Positions 27,436 through 36,715 of a DNA stretch of 64,000 nt are shown piece by piece. The position numbers were made by a program, and so were the translations under genes. Position 1 is the stretch's first letter; every line of letters begins with the position of its first letter. Under the pieces are notes generated by a model. That model worked only from the letters and a program-made list of their open reading frames with translations, made no database searches and was not told the DNA's origin. Source of the stretch: Saccharomonospora marina XMU15 (lineage in GTDB: Bacteria > Actinomycetota > Actinomycetes > Mycobacteriales > Pseudonocardiaceae); the NCBI RefSeq assembly GCF_000244955.1, contig NZ_CM001439.1, forward strand, positions 1,330,628-1,394,627, in the 5' to 3' direction.

Positions 27436-29607
27436 TCAACGCGCGGCCGCGGTGTCGGCATTCCCGTCGGTCCCCTCGGTCGGCGAGGGAAGCCAATCGT
27501 CCTGCGACGACAGGATCACCAACTGCTGCGTTGCCCTGGTGAGCGCCACGTACAGCACGCGCCTGCCGGTGAGTGACTCCTCGATGAGTTCGGTCGGTTC
27601 GAGCAACACCACCGCGTCGTACTCCAGCCCCTTGGCTTCGAGGCTGCCGACCACCCGCAGCCGTTCGTCGGCCTGGGCTGCCAGCCACTGCTGGGTCTGC
27701 TCGACCCTGTCCATGGCGCAGACGACACCCACGGTGCCCTCCACCGCCTCCAGCATCTCCTTCGCCGCGGCCTGCACCGCCGTTTCCCGTGTCGCGGGCT
27801 CCACGGTGCGAAGCTGCGGCACCAGCCCGGTCTCCCGCACCGCCCTCGGCAACTCGTCGGGTTCGGCGTGACCGGCCACGACCCGCCGTGCCAGGTCGAA
27901 GATCTCCGCGGAGTTACGGTAGTTGGTGCGCAGTGTGTAGCGCCTACGCGCCGTCCGTGCGCCGAACGCCTGGTCGCGCGCCTGCTGAGCCTCCGAAGGT
28001 TGCGGCCACGAGCTCTGCACCGGATCACCCACCACGGTCCAGCTCGCGTAGCGGCCCCTCCTGCCCACCATCCGCCACTGCATCGGTGACAGGTCCTGGG
28101 CCTCGTCCACCACGATGTGGGAGTACTCGTCGTAGTGCTCGGGTCGCTGCCGGACACCAGTGGTCCTGCTGTCCCTTGCCTGCTCGGCGTCGAGTTCGAG
28201 CGTGGAGCGTCGACGCCGCTTCGGCGGCGGCCCCAGCAGCACCCGAAGCTCGTCCAGCAGCGCGATGTCGGCCACCGACCAGCCTGCGGGTGCCTGCGCG
28301 ATCGAACGGGCGAGCAGAGCGATCTCCTCGGCACTCAGCACGGACCTGGCCGCGCGGGCGAGCCTGCGCTCGTCGCCGAGCCAGCGCAGCACCTGCGCCG
28401 GGTACAGCACCGGCCACCACACCACGAGGAACCGGTGGAAGTCGATCCGCTCGCCCAACTCGGTGATCAGCTCTGCCCTGTCGAGGGTTCGCCCGTCCGC
28501 GTCCGCGTACTCCTGCGCCTTGTCGGCCAGCGCCGCCAGCAGTGTCTCGGCCGCACGCACCCGCGACTTGTTGGGCGGGCCCGCCTGGCTGTGCACGCGG
28601 CGGCGCACGCGTTGCAGCTCCTTGGCGTTCAGTTTCAGTACCTCGCCGCGGTAGCTGATACGCATCTCGGTGGGCGCGTCCGGCGGGGTGTCGCGCAGTG
28701 CCTTGGCCAGCACCTTGCGCATCCGAAGCGAGCCCTTCACGGCGGCCAGCGGTGCGGGGTCGTGCCTGGTGGCCTCGATACCGTCGAGCAACTGTCCCAG
28801 CGCGCGTAGTTCCACGTTGGTCTCGCCCATCGACGGCAGCACCCGCGAGATGTAGTTGGTGAACACTCCGGACGGCCCGATCACCAGCACTCCCGCGCCG
28901 CCGAGCTGACGCCGGTAGCGGTACAGCAGGTACGCGGCTCTGTGCAGGGCGACGGCCGTCTTGCCGGTGCCCGGGCCGCCGGTGATCTCTGTCACGCCCC
29001 GCCACGGTGCGCGAATGATCTCGTCCTGCTCCTTCTGGATGGTCGCGACGATGTCGCGCATCCGATCCCCCCTGGCGCGGCCGAGCGCGGCCATCAGCGC
29101 ACCCTCGCCGACGATGCGCATGTCATCGGGCACGGACTCGGGCATGAGCACGTCGTCGTCGACGTCCAGCACCGTCTGGCCGGAGCAGCGGATGACCCTG
29201 CGCCGCACGACCGTCATCGGGTCCTCGGCGGTGGCCTGGTAGAACGGCGCCGCCGCGGGCGCGCGCCAGTCGGTGACGAGGTTGTTGAACTCCGCGTCGC
29301 GGATGCCGAGCCTGCCCACGTAGACGGTCTCGTCGCCGTGGTGGTCGAGCCTGCCGAACACCAGCCCCTCGTACTCGGCGTCCAGCGTCTGCAGCGTCTG
29401 GTTGGCGTGGTGCACCATCATGTCGCGCTCGAACAGCATCGACGCCTGTTCGAACACGGCCTCGCGCTGAGCGCCGTGGCCGATCTCGTACCCCTTCGCG
29501 CGCATGGCTTCGGCCTGTTCGCGAAGTGTCGCGAGCCGGGCGTACACCCGGTCTACGTGGACTTGTTCGTTGGCGATCTCGGCCCGTCTGACCCGAGGTT
29601 CCGACAC
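27436..29607 (-). CDS. HelD/HelR-type RNA polymerase recycling ATPase (UvrD-like)
   Basis: A 723-residue superfamily 1 helicase-like ATPase. The N-terminal 100 residues are a charged coiled coil, the part that in HelD enters the RNA polymerase channels. Walker A is [20 protein letters not shown], the DEAQ motif is [15 protein letters not shown], and later motifs are [10 protein letters not shown] and [14 protein letters not shown]. HelD proteins free stalled RNA polymerase, and actinobacterial HelR can also displace rifampicin. I did not find a rifampicin-associated palindrome upstream. GTG 29607 has GAGGAG seven bases upstream. It heads an operon with two oxidoreductases. Confidence 0.83.
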   Translation of the reverse strand: MSEPRVRRAEIANEQVHVDRVYARLATLREQAEAMRAKGYEIGHGAQREAVFEQASMLFERDMMVHHANQTLQTLDAEYEGLVFGRLDHHGDETVYVGRLGIRDAEFNNLVTDWRAPAAAPFYQATAEDPMTVVRRRVIRCSGQTVLDVDDDVLMPESVPDDMRIVGEGALMAALGRARGDRMRDIVATIQKEQDEIIRAPWRGVTEITGGPGTGKTAVALHRAAYLLYRYRRQLGGAGVLVIGPSGVFTNYISRVLPSMGETNVELRALGQLLDGIEATRHDPAPLAAVKGSLRMRKVLAKALRDTPPDAPTEMRISYRGEVLKLNAKELQRVRRRVHSQAGPPNKSRVRAAETLLAALADKAQEYADADGRTLDRAELITELGERIDFHRFLVVWWPVLYPAQVLRWLGDERRLARAARSVLSAEEIALLARSIAQAPAGWSVADIALLDELRVLLGPPPKRRRRSTLELDAEQARDSRTTGVRQRPEHYDEYSHIVVDEAQDLSPMQWRMVGRRGRYASWTVVGDPVQSSWPQPSEAQQARDQAFGARTARRRYTLRTNYRNSAEIFDLARRVVAGHAEPDELPRAVRETGLVPQLRTVEPATRETAVQAAAKEMLEAVEGTVGVVCAMDRVEQTQQWLAAQADERLRVVGSLEAKGLEYDAVVLLEPTELIEESLTGRRVLYVALTRATQQLVILSSQDDWLPSPTEGTDGNADTAAAR

Positions 29608-29720
29608 TCAGCGCTCCTCGCAGCTCAATTGCCGGGAAAGGGGAAGAACGACTCTACGCGCTTCGGGAAACGGCATCACCACGTCCCGCCGCTTCTCACG
29701 CCGCTTGCGAGGATGCCACG

Positions 29721-30281
29721 ATGACCAGGATCGTCGCGGGCCGAGCGGGCGGGAGGGCACTGCGGGTTCCAGCACACGGCACGAGGCCGACGTCCGAGCG
29801 GGTGCGCGAGGCGCTGTTCAACGCGCTGGAGGCGGCGGGCGAACTCGATGGTGCACGGGTGCTCGACCTGTACGCGGGTTCCGGCGCGCTGGGACTGGAG
29901 GCCCTCTCGCGGGGGGCGGCGACGGCGGTGTTCGTCGAGTCCGACCGCAGGGCCACGGAGTCGTTGCGCGCCAACGTGGCCTCGCTTCGCCTCGGCGGAA
30001 CCGTGCGCCACGGCCGGGTGGAATCGGTGCTGGCGCGGCACGCGGAGGAGCCGTTCGACCTTGTGCTCGCCGACCCGCCGTACGGCATGGCGGAGACCGT
30101 GCTCGCCACCGTGCTCGCCTCGCTCGTCACGGGTGGATGGCTTGCCGTCGGTGGGCTCGTGATCGTGGAGCGGGCGGTACGGGACGGTGCGCCGCCGTGG
30201 CCGAAGCGACTCCGCGAGGTGCGGTCGAAGCGCTACGGAGACACCGCGCTGTTCTTCGCCGAACACGCCCCACAGCCGTGA
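29721..30281 (+). CDS. rsmD: 16S rRNA (guanine966-N2)-methyltransferase RsmD
   Basis: RsmD methylates G966 of 16S rRNA. The 186-residue protein starts TRIVAGRAGGRALRVP and has RPTSERVREALFNAL. SAM binding is by LDLYAGSGALGLEALSRG, and the catalytic tetrapeptide is in LADPPYG. It precedes coaD by 57 bases, a conserved bacterial pairing. The ATG follows a GAGG. Confidence 0.95.
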   Translation: MTRIVAGRAGGRALRVPAHGTRPTSERVREALFNALEAAGELDGARVLDLYAGSGALGLEALSRGAATAVFVESDRRATESLRANVASLRLGGTVRHGRVESVLARHAEEPFDLVLADPPYGMAETVLATVLASLVTGGWLAVGGLVIVERAVRDGAPPWPKRLREVRSKRYGDTALFFAEHAPQP

Positions 30282-30338
30282 AAGAGCGCTGCGTCACATC
30301 TCGCGCGATACCGTGCCCCGGTTGGTAGCGTCCGCGCC

Positions 30339-30821
30339 ATGCGGCGAGCGGTCTGTCCCGGTTCCTATGACCCAGCGACCAACGGGCACCTCGACATCAT
30401 CGAGCGAGCGGCGCAGCTCTTCGACGAGGTCGTCGTAGCCGTGCTCATCAACAAGAAGAAGCAAGGCCTGTTCTCCGTCGAGGAACGGCTGGAAATGCTG
30501 CGCGAGATCACCGAGAAGCTGCCGAACGTGCGGGTGGATTCCTGGCACGGCCTGCTGGTGGACTACTGCCGCCAGCACGGCATCGTGGCGATCGCCAAAG
30601 GGCTGCGCTCGGTGAGCGACTTCGACTACGAGCTGCAGATGGCGCAGATGAACCGCGAGCTCTCCGGCGTGGAGACGCTGCTGATGTCGAACAACCCCGC
30701 CTACAGCTTCCTGTCGAGCTCGCTGGTCAAGGAGGTCGCGACCTACGGCGGGGATGTCTCGCAGATGGTGCCCGAGGTCGTGAACGAGCGGCTGGTTCAG
30801 CGGCTGACGCGTCCGGAGTAG
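30339..30821 (+). CDS. coaD: Phosphopantetheine adenylyltransferase
   Basis: CoaD makes dephospho-CoA from 4'-phosphopantetheine and ATP. The 160-residue protein has the nucleotidyltransferase signature GSYDPATNGHLDII (T/HxGH) and the KGLRSVSDFDYELQMAQMN substrate loop. SFLSSSLVKEVA is the second nucleotide motif (ISSxxVR/K type). It lies in the conserved rsmD-coaD-sepIVA region. Confidence 0.97.
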   Translation: MRRAVCPGSYDPATNGHLDIIERAAQLFDEVVVAVLINKKKQGLFSVEERLEMLREITEKLPNVRVDSWHGLLVDYCRQHGIVAIAKGLRSVSDFDYELQMAQMNRELSGVETLLMSNNPAYSFLSSSLVKEVATYGGDVSQMVPEVVNERLVQRLTRPE

Positions 30822-30870
30822 TTCACCCCGACGCCACCCGGCGATCACGCGCGCTCGATACGGTTCGAAA

Positions 30871-31275
30871 ATGACCAACCACTCGGCGCGAATCGTTGCG
30901 ATCTTACTGGCATTCCTGGCCACGTTCGTGGCGGGCGGCGCGAACGTGGCCGCCACCGAACTCAGCCCCTCGGCCGAATGCGGCGACACCTCCTCCTTCG
31001 AGCAGGTGCCGCTGCGGGAGCTGCCGGAGCAGGCAGCCGAAACCTACGAGCTCATCGAGGCAGGCGGGCCGTTCCCGTATCCGCAGGACGGCGGCACGTT
31101 CTACAACCGCGAGGGGTTGCTGCCCGACTGCGACACCGGCTACTACCACGAGTACACGGTCGAGACACCGGGCAGCCCTGACCGCGGGGCGCGGCGCATC
31201 GTCACCGGCGACGCGGGCGAATACTTCTACACCGCCGACCACTACGCCAGCTTCGTGCTCATCGACGTCTCCTGA
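30871..31275 (+). CDS. Secreted guanyl-specific ribonuclease (RNase Sa/T1-like)
   Basis: A 134-residue protein with a signal peptide (hydrophobic residues 8-27, ending ANVAA) and a microbial RNase N1/T1 domain. It is close to Streptomyces RNase Sa: GGPFPYPQDGGTFYNREGLLP, YYHEYTVETPG with the catalytic Glu, RGARRIV with the catalytic Arg, and ADHYASF with the catalytic His. RNase Sa ends in a disulfide Cys, but this protein ends LIDVS, and its second Cys is in LLPDCDTG, so the disulfide differs. No barstar-type inhibitor gene lies nearby. It sits between coaD and sepIVA. Confidence 0.88.
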   Translation: MTNHSARIVAILLAFLATFVAGGANVAATELSPSAECGDTSSFEQVPLRELPEQAAETYELIEAGGPFPYPQDGGTFYNREGLLPDCDTGYYHEYTVETPGSPDRGARRIVTGDAGEYFYTADHYASFVLIDVS

Positions 31276-31371
31276 CACGCCCGCACGGCACTCCTTCGCG
31301 GCAAATCCGCCCTGACCGGGCAGACTTGGGGCTGTACGTGGGGATACAGCCGTGGCCGCGAGGGAGTTGCC

Positions 31372-32061
31372 GTGTACCGGGTGTTCGAGGCGCTCGACGA
31401 ACTCGTCACGATCGTCGAGGAGGCGCGCGGGGTTCCGATGACCTCCAGTTGCGTCGTGCCGCGCGGTGATGTGCTGGAGTTGCTCGACGATGTGCGCGAC
31501 GCCCTGCCGGGCGAGGTCGACGACGCCCAGGACGTGCTGGACAAGCGCGACGAGATCGTGTCGAAGGCCCGCGAGGAGGCGGAGCAGACGCTGGCTTCGG
31601 CCAACGCCGAGGCCGAACGGCTGGTCGCCGATGCCCGCGCGGAGGCTGAGGAGATCCTCGCCCAGGCAAGGGACGATGCCGACCGCACGATCGCGGAGGG
31701 CGAGGTCGAGTACCGCAACCTGACCGAGCGCGCCCGCGCGGAGTCGGACCGGATGGTGCAGGCCGGCCGCGACGCCTACGACCGCGCCGTGGAGGAGGGC
31801 AGGCACGAGCAGGCCCGGCTGGTCGCGCAGACCGAGGTGGTGCAGGCCGCGCACGGTGAGGCGGCGCGCATCGTCGACGAGGCCCACGCCGAGGCCGACC
31901 GGCAGCGAGTCGAGTGCGACGCCTACGTCGACGGCAAGCTCGCGGAGTTCTCCGAACTGCTCGCGGCCACGCTGCGCACGGTCGACTCGGGACGCAACCA
32001 GCTCCGGGGCGTGCCCTACCCGAACGCTCGCTCAGCCGGATACGACTATCAGGTCCACTGA
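31372..32061 (+). CDS. sepIVA: SepIVA-like DivIVA-domain septation protein
   Basis: A 229-residue coiled-coil protein matching mycobacterial SepIVA (Rv2927c type), needed for septation and cell-end growth. The N-terminus YRVFEALDELVTIVEEARG and CVVPRGDVLELLDDVRDALP are nearly invariant in the family. Residues 55-190 are a long Ala/Glu/Arg coiled coil, then HAEADRQRVECDAYVD. The GTG at 31372 matches the family start. It precedes yceD-rpmF-rnc as in mycobacteria. Confidence 0.9.
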   Translation: MYRVFEALDELVTIVEEARGVPMTSSCVVPRGDVLELLDDVRDALPGEVDDAQDVLDKRDEIVSKAREEAEQTLASANAEAERLVADARAEAEEILAQARDDADRTIAEGEVEYRNLTERARAESDRMVQAGRDAYDRAVEEGRHEQARLVAQTEVVQAAHGEAARIVDEAHAEADRQRVECDAYVDGKLAEFSELLAATLRTVDSGRNQLRGVPYPNARSAGYDYQVH

Positions 32062-32149
32062 TCGGCGCGACTCACGTACCCTGGAGGCGAGCAAGGCCGG
32101 GCACGTGACCGCCCTGCCGTCCTGACACATCGATCTGTGCGGAAATCCG

Positions 32150-32758
32150 ATGCCTGAGAAGAGTGCCGCCCAGGGGCGCGCCGATGCGCGTAACCCCTGG
32201 CTGATCGATACCCACGAGTTGAGCCGGCGTCCTGGCTCCAGCCGTTCGCTGCGGCGTGAGCTGCCGGTCGACACTCCGATGGGCATCCCCGACGTGATCA
32301 CGGTGCCGAAGGGCTCCACGATCGCGGTGGACCTGCTGCTGGAGTCGGTCGTCGAAGGTGTGCTCGTCACGGGCACGGCCACGGCGCACACCTCAGGTGA
32401 ATGCGCCCGCTGCCTCGACCCCATCGCCGACGAGGTCGAGGTGGCGCTGACGGAGTTGTTCGCCTACCCCGACTCCACCACCGAGGCCACCACGGACGCC
32501 GACGAGGTCAGCAGGATCGTGGACGACAGGATCGACCTCGAACCGCTTGTCAGGGACACGATCGTGCTTGCCCTGCCGCTGGTGCCGCTTTGCGGTGAGG
32601 ACTGCGAGGGACTGTGCACCGAGTGCGGCGTGAAGTGGGCCGATCTCGAGCCCGGACACGGGCATGAGACCATAGATCCTCGGTGGGCCGCGCTTGTCGA
32701 GCGCCTGGAGAGCACTCCCGGCGACAACACGGCGAACGGCTCCGACCAGCAAAGCTGA
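32150..32758 (+). CDS. yceD: YceD/DUF177 large-subunit rRNA accumulation protein
   Basis: A 202-residue DUF177 protein. In E. coli YceD supports 23S rRNA accumulation and is encoded with rpmF, as here (70 bases upstream). Two cysteine groups, GECARCLDP and CGEDCEGLCTECG, look like a metal site. DRIDLEPLVRDTIVLALPLVPLC is the best conserved region (in two pieces around the Leu-Val-Arg-Asp). The N-terminal 20 residues are variable. Confidence 0.88.
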   Translation: MPEKSAAQGRADARNPWLIDTHELSRRPGSSRSLRRELPVDTPMGIPDVITVPKGSTIAVDLLLESVVEGVLVTGTATAHTSGECARCLDPIADEVEVALTELFAYPDSTTEATTDADEVSRIVDDRIDLEPLVRDTIVLALPLVPLCGEDCEGLCTECGVKWADLEPGHGHETIDPRWAALVERLESTPGDNTANGSDQQS

Positions 32759-32828
32759 GGAGCAGCTGCTCGACTCAGATCGCAAGCACGCTCGCGCCGC
32801 GAGCAGAGCCTGATGAGGAGACCCAGTC

Positions 32829-33011
32829 GTGGCCGTCCCCAAGCGGAAGATGTCGCGTTCCAACACCCGCTCGCGCCGGTCCCAGTGGAAGGCGCGCCCG
32901 GTGCAGTTGGTGGCTTGCCCCAACCGCGCGTGCAAGCAGCCCAAGCCGCAGCACGTCGCCTGCCCGTCCTGTGGCCAGTACGGCGGTCGCCAGGTTGTCG
33001 AGCCAGCTTAA
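32829..33011 (+). CDS. rpmF: 50S ribosomal protein L32
   Basis: A 60-residue L32 with [20 protein letters not shown] at the N-terminus. The zinc-ribbon cysteines are in CPNRAC and CPSC, so this is the zinc-binding paralog type. The GTG at 32829 is preceded by GAGGAG. rnc begins 11 bases after its stop. Confidence 0.97.
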   Translation: MAVPKRKMSRSNTRSRRSQWKARPVQLVACPNRACKQPKPQHVACPSCGQYGGRQVVEPA

Positions 33012-33022
33012 GGGCGCACGCT

Positions 33023-33754
33023 ATGGGGGGTAAGTCGCCGACGGGCCCGGCCGAGAATCCCGCACCGCTGCTCGAAGCGCTCGGCGTCGAACTCGACGAC
33101 GAGCTGCTCACGCTCGCGCTCACCCACCGCTCGTACGCCTACGAGAACGGTGGGCTGCCACCGAACGAACGGCTGGAGTTCCTCGGCGACGCGGTGCTCG
33201 GCCTTGTGGTGACCGACTACCTCTACCGCAAGCACCCCGAGTTGCCGGAGGGGCAACTGGCGAAGCTGCGGGCGAGTGTGGTGAACATGCACGCGCTCGC
33301 GAGTGTCGCCCGTGACCTGGGGGACGGCGGCCTCGGTGCCCACCTGCTGCTCGGCAAGGGCGAGGAGCTGACGGGAGGCCGGGACAAGGCCAGCATCCTC
33401 GCCGACGGGCTCGAAGCGGTCATCGGCGCGACCTACCTTGCGCACGGCATCGAGACGGCGCGCGAACTGGTGCACCGGCTGTTCGACGGCCTGCTCGCCG
33501 AGGCGCCGCTGCGTGGTGCGGGTCTGGACTGGAAGACCAGCCTGCAGGAGCTGACGGCCTCGGCGGGTCTCGGTGTCCCCGAGTACAAGGTCGAGGACAC
33601 CGGTCCGGACCACCGCAAGGAGTTCAGCGCCGTCGTGTTCGTCGGCGGGCGCGATCTCGGTCACGGCGAGGGCACGACCAAGAAGGAAGCCGAGCAAAAG
33701 GCTGCCGAGTTCGCCTGGCGCGAGCTGACCGAGGAACTCAAGCCCGAGGAATAG
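33023..33754 (+). CDS. rnc: Ribonuclease III
   Basis: RNase III cuts double-stranded RNA in rRNA and mRNA processing. The 243-residue protein has the catalytic signature [16 protein letters not shown] and the second acidic site in [12 protein letters not shown]. The C-terminal dsRNA-binding domain (about 170-235) ends [22 protein letters not shown] 33023 gives the family start; the ribosome binding site is weak, so coupling with rpmF is likely. mutM follows after 9 bases. Confidence 0.96.
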   Translation: MGGKSPTGPAENPAPLLEALGVELDDELLTLALTHRSYAYENGGLPPNERLEFLGDAVLGLVVTDYLYRKHPELPEGQLAKLRASVVNMHALASVARDLGDGGLGAHLLLGKGEELTGGRDKASILADGLEAVIGATYLAHGIETARELVHRLFDGLLAEAPLRGAGLDWKTSLQELTASAGLGVPEYKVEDTGPDHRKEFSAVVFVGGRDLGHGEGTTKKEAEQKAAEFAWRELTEELKPEE

Positions 33755-33763
33755 GCGACTCCC

Positions 33764-34627
33764 GTGCCCGAACTTCCCGAGGTAGAGGTGGTGCGCGCGG
33801 GTCTGGAGCGACACGCCTGCGGGCGCGTGATCTCCGCCGTCGACGTGCTGCACCCGAGGGCCGTTCGACGGCACGTCCCCGGCGCGGCCGACTTCGCGGC
33901 AAGGCTCGTCGGCGTCAAGCTGACGGCCGCCCGCAGGCGCGGCAAGTATCTGTGGTTCGACCTCGACGACGGCGCGGCCTTGCTGGCCCATCTGGGCATG
34001 AGCGGGCAGTTGCTCGTTCAACCCGGGGGCACGGCCGACGAGCCGCACCTGCGGGTGCGGTTCCGGTTCGCCGACGGCGGGCCCGAACTGCGGTTCGTCG
34101 ATCAGCGCACCTTCGGCGGGCTGTCATTGTCCGACCTGACCGAGGTCGGCGGCACGCCGGTGCCCGAGACCATCGCGCACATCGCCCGCGACCCCATGGA
34201 CCCGCTGTTCGATCGCGCCACGGTGAGCAGGTCGCTGCGGTCGCGGCACACCGAGCTGAAGCGCGCGTTGCTCGACCAGACACTGGTGTCGGGCATCGGC
34301 AACATCTACGCGGACGAGGCGCTGTGGCGGTCGAAACTGCACTGGGCACGGCCGACCGACCGGCTCACCGCCAGGCAGGCGGAGACCGTGCTCGCGGCCG
34401 CCGCCGAGGTGATGTCCGAGGCGCTGGCCGCGGGCGGCACGTCCTTCGACGCGCTGTACGTCAACGTCAACGGGCAGTCAGGCTACTTCGAGCGTTCGCT
34501 GGCTGCCTACGGTCGCGCGGACGCACCCTGCGGGCGCTGTGGGACGCCGATCCGGCGGGAAGCGTTCACCAACCGCTCGTCGTTCTTCTGCCCGCGTTGC
34601 CAACCGAGGCCCCGGCAACGGCGGTGA
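33764..34627 (+). CDS. mutM: Formamidopyrimidine-DNA glycosylase
   Basis: MutM (Fpg) removes 8-oxoguanine and opened purines from DNA. The 287-residue protein begins with the catalytic [16 protein letters not shown] after the GTG start. [20 protein letters not shown] is the H2TH region. The C-terminal zinc finger is C-x2-C-x16-C-x2-C (CGRC and CPRC). It sits 9 bases after rnc, a conserved actinobacterial neighbour pair. Confidence 0.96.
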   Translation: MPELPEVEVVRAGLERHACGRVISAVDVLHPRAVRRHVPGAADFAARLVGVKLTAARRRGKYLWFDLDDGAALLAHLGMSGQLLVQPGGTADEPHLRVRFRFADGGPELRFVDQRTFGGLSLSDLTEVGGTPVPETIAHIARDPMDPLFDRATVSRSLRSRHTELKRALLDQTLVSGIGNIYADEALWRSKLHWARPTDRLTARQAETVLAAAAEVMSEALAAGGTSFDALYVNVNGQSGYFERSLAAYGRADAPCGRCGTPIRREAFTNRSSFFCPRCQPRPRQRR

Positions 34628-34637
34628 GCCGGGGCCT
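34607..34637. terminator. Bidirectional terminator at mutM / stress-protein ends
   Basis: A perfect 10-bp stem, AGGCCCCGGC with GCCGGGGCCT, overlaps the mutM stop codon and sits 5 bases before the stop of the convergent gene. Confidence 0.75.
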
Positions 34638-34641
34638 GCCG

Positions 34642-35163
34642 CTACAGCGTGGCGTGGCTGCCCATGTTGAACTTGGCCAGCAGCTCGCGGCCGTTCTCGG
34701 CGTTGCGCGGCTGGCAGAGCACGTCGTAGCGCCTCGCGACCAGCTGGCTGTGTGAGACGAAGTCGCGCCTGCCGCGGGTGGCGGCGTATCCGGCGGCGGC
34801 GAACGCCATCCCGAAGGCCACACCGGAGACCAGGCCGATCGCGATCGGCAGCAACCCGGCTCCCGGTGTGAACAGGCTCAGTAACAGCCCGACGAACAGA
34901 CCGAACCACGCGCCTGACATCGCGCCACTGCCGAGCACCTTCCCCCACGTCAGCCGGGCTGAGACGCGCTCGACCAGCAGCGGCTCGACGCCGACGATGG
35001 TCACGTCGTGTACCGGGAAGTTCTCGTCGGCGAGGTGGTCGACAGCGCGTTGCGCTTCCTCGTAGGTGTCGTAGGAGCCGATGGGCCAGCCGGTCGGCAT
35101 GGTCGGCAGCTGCGGCATCCTCGGCGCTCTGCTGAACGCCGCTTGCGAAAACGCTGTGGTCAT
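34642..35163 (-). CDS. General stress protein 17M-like membrane protein
   Basis: A 173-residue protein with the GSP17M-type N-terminal domain (GWPIGSYDTYEEAQRAVDHL and DVTIVGVEPLLVERV). A hydrophobic double segment in the middle (about 80-125, GLFVGLLLSLFTPGAGLLPI and GVAFGMAFAAAGYAATRG) follows. Similar proteins are stress-induced in actinobacteria and bacilli, but their action is unknown. It is monocistronic and convergent with mutM. Confidence 0.78.
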   Translation of the reverse strand: MTTAFSQAAFSRAPRMPQLPTMPTGWPIGSYDTYEEAQRAVDHLADENFPVHDVTIVGVEPLLVERVSARLTWGKVLGSGAMSGAWFGLFVGLLLSLFTPGAGLLPIAIGLVSGVAFGMAFAAAGYAATRGRRDFVSHSQLVARRYDVLCQPRNAENGRELLAKFNMGSHATL

Positions 35164-35271
35164 ATGCTCTCACCTCGGAGGCGAAACTAGGGTGCTTACA
35201 CCCAGTACAACGTCTTGGTCCGGCGAAACAGTGCCCGGGCAGGCGGAATTCACAGCCGCCTCTCAGTCGCT

Positions 35272-36549
35272 CTACCCGGCCCTGCCGTTGACCGTGTGCA
35301 GCCACGGCATGCCGCTCGGCGAGCCCTCCGGCAGCCACAGCCCGAAGTAGCGCACCGAGAACAGTTCGTCCAGCACCATGTACGCGGCGCCGATCAGGCC
35401 GCCCTCCTCGCCGAGTCGTGCCCGTTCGATCCGCAGTTCGCGGGTGGAAAGCGGCAGCGAGCGGCGGTAGATGGTTTCGCGGATCGTGGCCAGGAACAGA
35501 TCGCCAGCGCCCGCCACCTTGCCGCCCAGCAGTATCGTCGACGGGTTGTAGAAGTTGACCATGGTGGCCAGCATCGAGCCGATCCGCCTGCCCGCGGTCA
35601 CCAGCAACTGCACGGCGTGGTGGTCGCCCGCGCGTGCTGCCGCCGTCACGTCGGCCCCGGTCACGGCACCGTTGGCTTCGAGGGCGGCTGCCAGCGCCGG
35701 GCTCTTGCCCGACCTGGCCAGTTCCGCACCGTCGCGGGCGAGCGCCGCGCCTCCGGCGACCGCCTCCAGGCAGCCGGTCTTGCCGCAGCGGCAGACGATC
35801 GAGTTGTCGTCGGAGACGGCGGCGTGGCCGATGTCGCCCGCGCAACCCTGCGCCCCACGGTGCAACCGGCCGCCGTTGCTGATGCCCGCCCCGATGCCCG
35901 TCCCGATCTTGACGTAGAGCAGGTCCCCGAGTTCGGTGACCGCGCCGGGGGTGCGCAGTTCGCCGAGGCACAGCAGGTTCACCTCGTTGTCCACCCACAC
36001 CGGTGCGCTGTAGCGGCGGACGAACCGCTCTCGCACGGGATAGTTGTTCCAGCCCGGCATGATCGGCGGTTCCGACGGCCTCGCCGTTGCGAACTCCACC
36101 GGCCCCGGCAGGCCGATCCCGACGCCCCACACCTGGTCACGCCTGCCGCCGATCTCGTTCAGCAGGTCCTCCAGCGCGGTCTCGACCTCGTCGAGAACCG
36201 GGTCGGGGCCCTGCGCGATGTCGCAGTCGCGATGCCGCTTGGCCAGCACCGTTCCCATCAGGTCGGTGACACCGGCGGTGAAGCTGGTGGCACCCAGTTC
36301 CGCGGTGAGGATGTGCCCCGCGTCCTTGCGGAAGCGAAGCGTTCTGGCCTGCCTGCCGCCCGTGGAGGGGTTCAGTTCGCCCTCTTCGAGCAGACCGGCG
36401 TCCAGCAGCGTGCTGGTGCGTTGGGTGATGGCGGTGCGGCCGAGCCCGGTGCGCTGGCTGAGGGCCGGGCGGGTGTCGGCCTTTCCGCTGCGTACGAGAT
36501 CGAGCAGCCGGGCGTAGCTCTCCAGCAACTCGGTGCTCGGCTCGTCCAC
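35272..36549 (-). CDS. ROK-family transcriptional regulator
   Basis: A 425-residue NagC/XylR-type ROK protein. Residues 1-70 form a winged helix-turn-helix (RPALSQRTGLGRTAITQRTS). Residues 80-400 are the sugar-kinase-like ROK domain with GVGIGLPGPVEF, VKIGTGIGAGI (phosphate loop) and the zinc motif CRCGKTGCLEAVAGG. The DNA-binding domain marks it as a repressor or activator that senses a sugar or sugar phosphate. No transporter or sugar gene is next to it, so its regulon is not visible beyond probable autoregulation. Confidence 0.88.
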   Translation of the reverse strand: MDEPSTELLESYARLLDLVRSGKADTRPALSQRTGLGRTAITQRTSTLLDAGLLEEGELNPSTGGRQARTLRFRKDAGHILTAELGATSFTAGVTDLMGTVLAKRHRDCDIAQGPDPVLDEVETALEDLLNEIGGRRDQVWGVGIGLPGPVEFATARPSEPPIMPGWNNYPVRERFVRRYSAPVWVDNEVNLLCLGELRTPGAVTELGDLLYVKIGTGIGAGISNGGRLHRGAQGCAGDIGHAAVSDDNSIVCRCGKTGCLEAVAGGAALARDGAELARSGKSPALAAALEANGAVTGADVTAAARAGDHHAVQLLVTAGRRIGSMLATMVNFYNPSTILLGGKVAGAGDLFLATIRETIYRRSLPLSTRELRIERARLGEEGGLIGAAYMVLDELFSVRYFGLWLPEGSPSGMPWLHTVNGRAG

Positions 36550-36573
36550 GGCGGACCCCCTTATGCGTAGTAC

Positions 36574-36630
36574 TTCTCATGATAGATCTGAGAACGCAAA
36601 ACTTCTGTTTGTCTCAGACATTAGCGAGAA
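36574..36630. promoter_or_regulatory. AT-rich promoter with two TCTC/GAGA operators for the ROK gene
   Basis: TTCTCA-N9-TGAGAA at 36574-36594 and a second TCTC-N10-GAGA at 36612-36629 lie 25 to 80 bases upstream of the ROK start, in an AT-rich island of otherwise GC-rich DNA. The pair of related inverted repeats suggests autoregulation by the ROK protein. The rest of 36631-36715 holds no convincing gene. Confidence 0.5.
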
Positions 36631-36715
36631 GCTTGAAAGCTAAAGGGGTGCCATGCGGATTGCCTCAGTCGGAACCGGCGAGGCTCAAACGTCGAGGGGC
36701 TGTTGGGGCCTCGGC

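Noticed and set aside
29608-29720. Rifampicin-associated element before the HelD-type gene
   Set aside because: I looked for a GC-rich palindrome with GCTTGCGGCAAG and found only a partial CGCTTGCGAGG.
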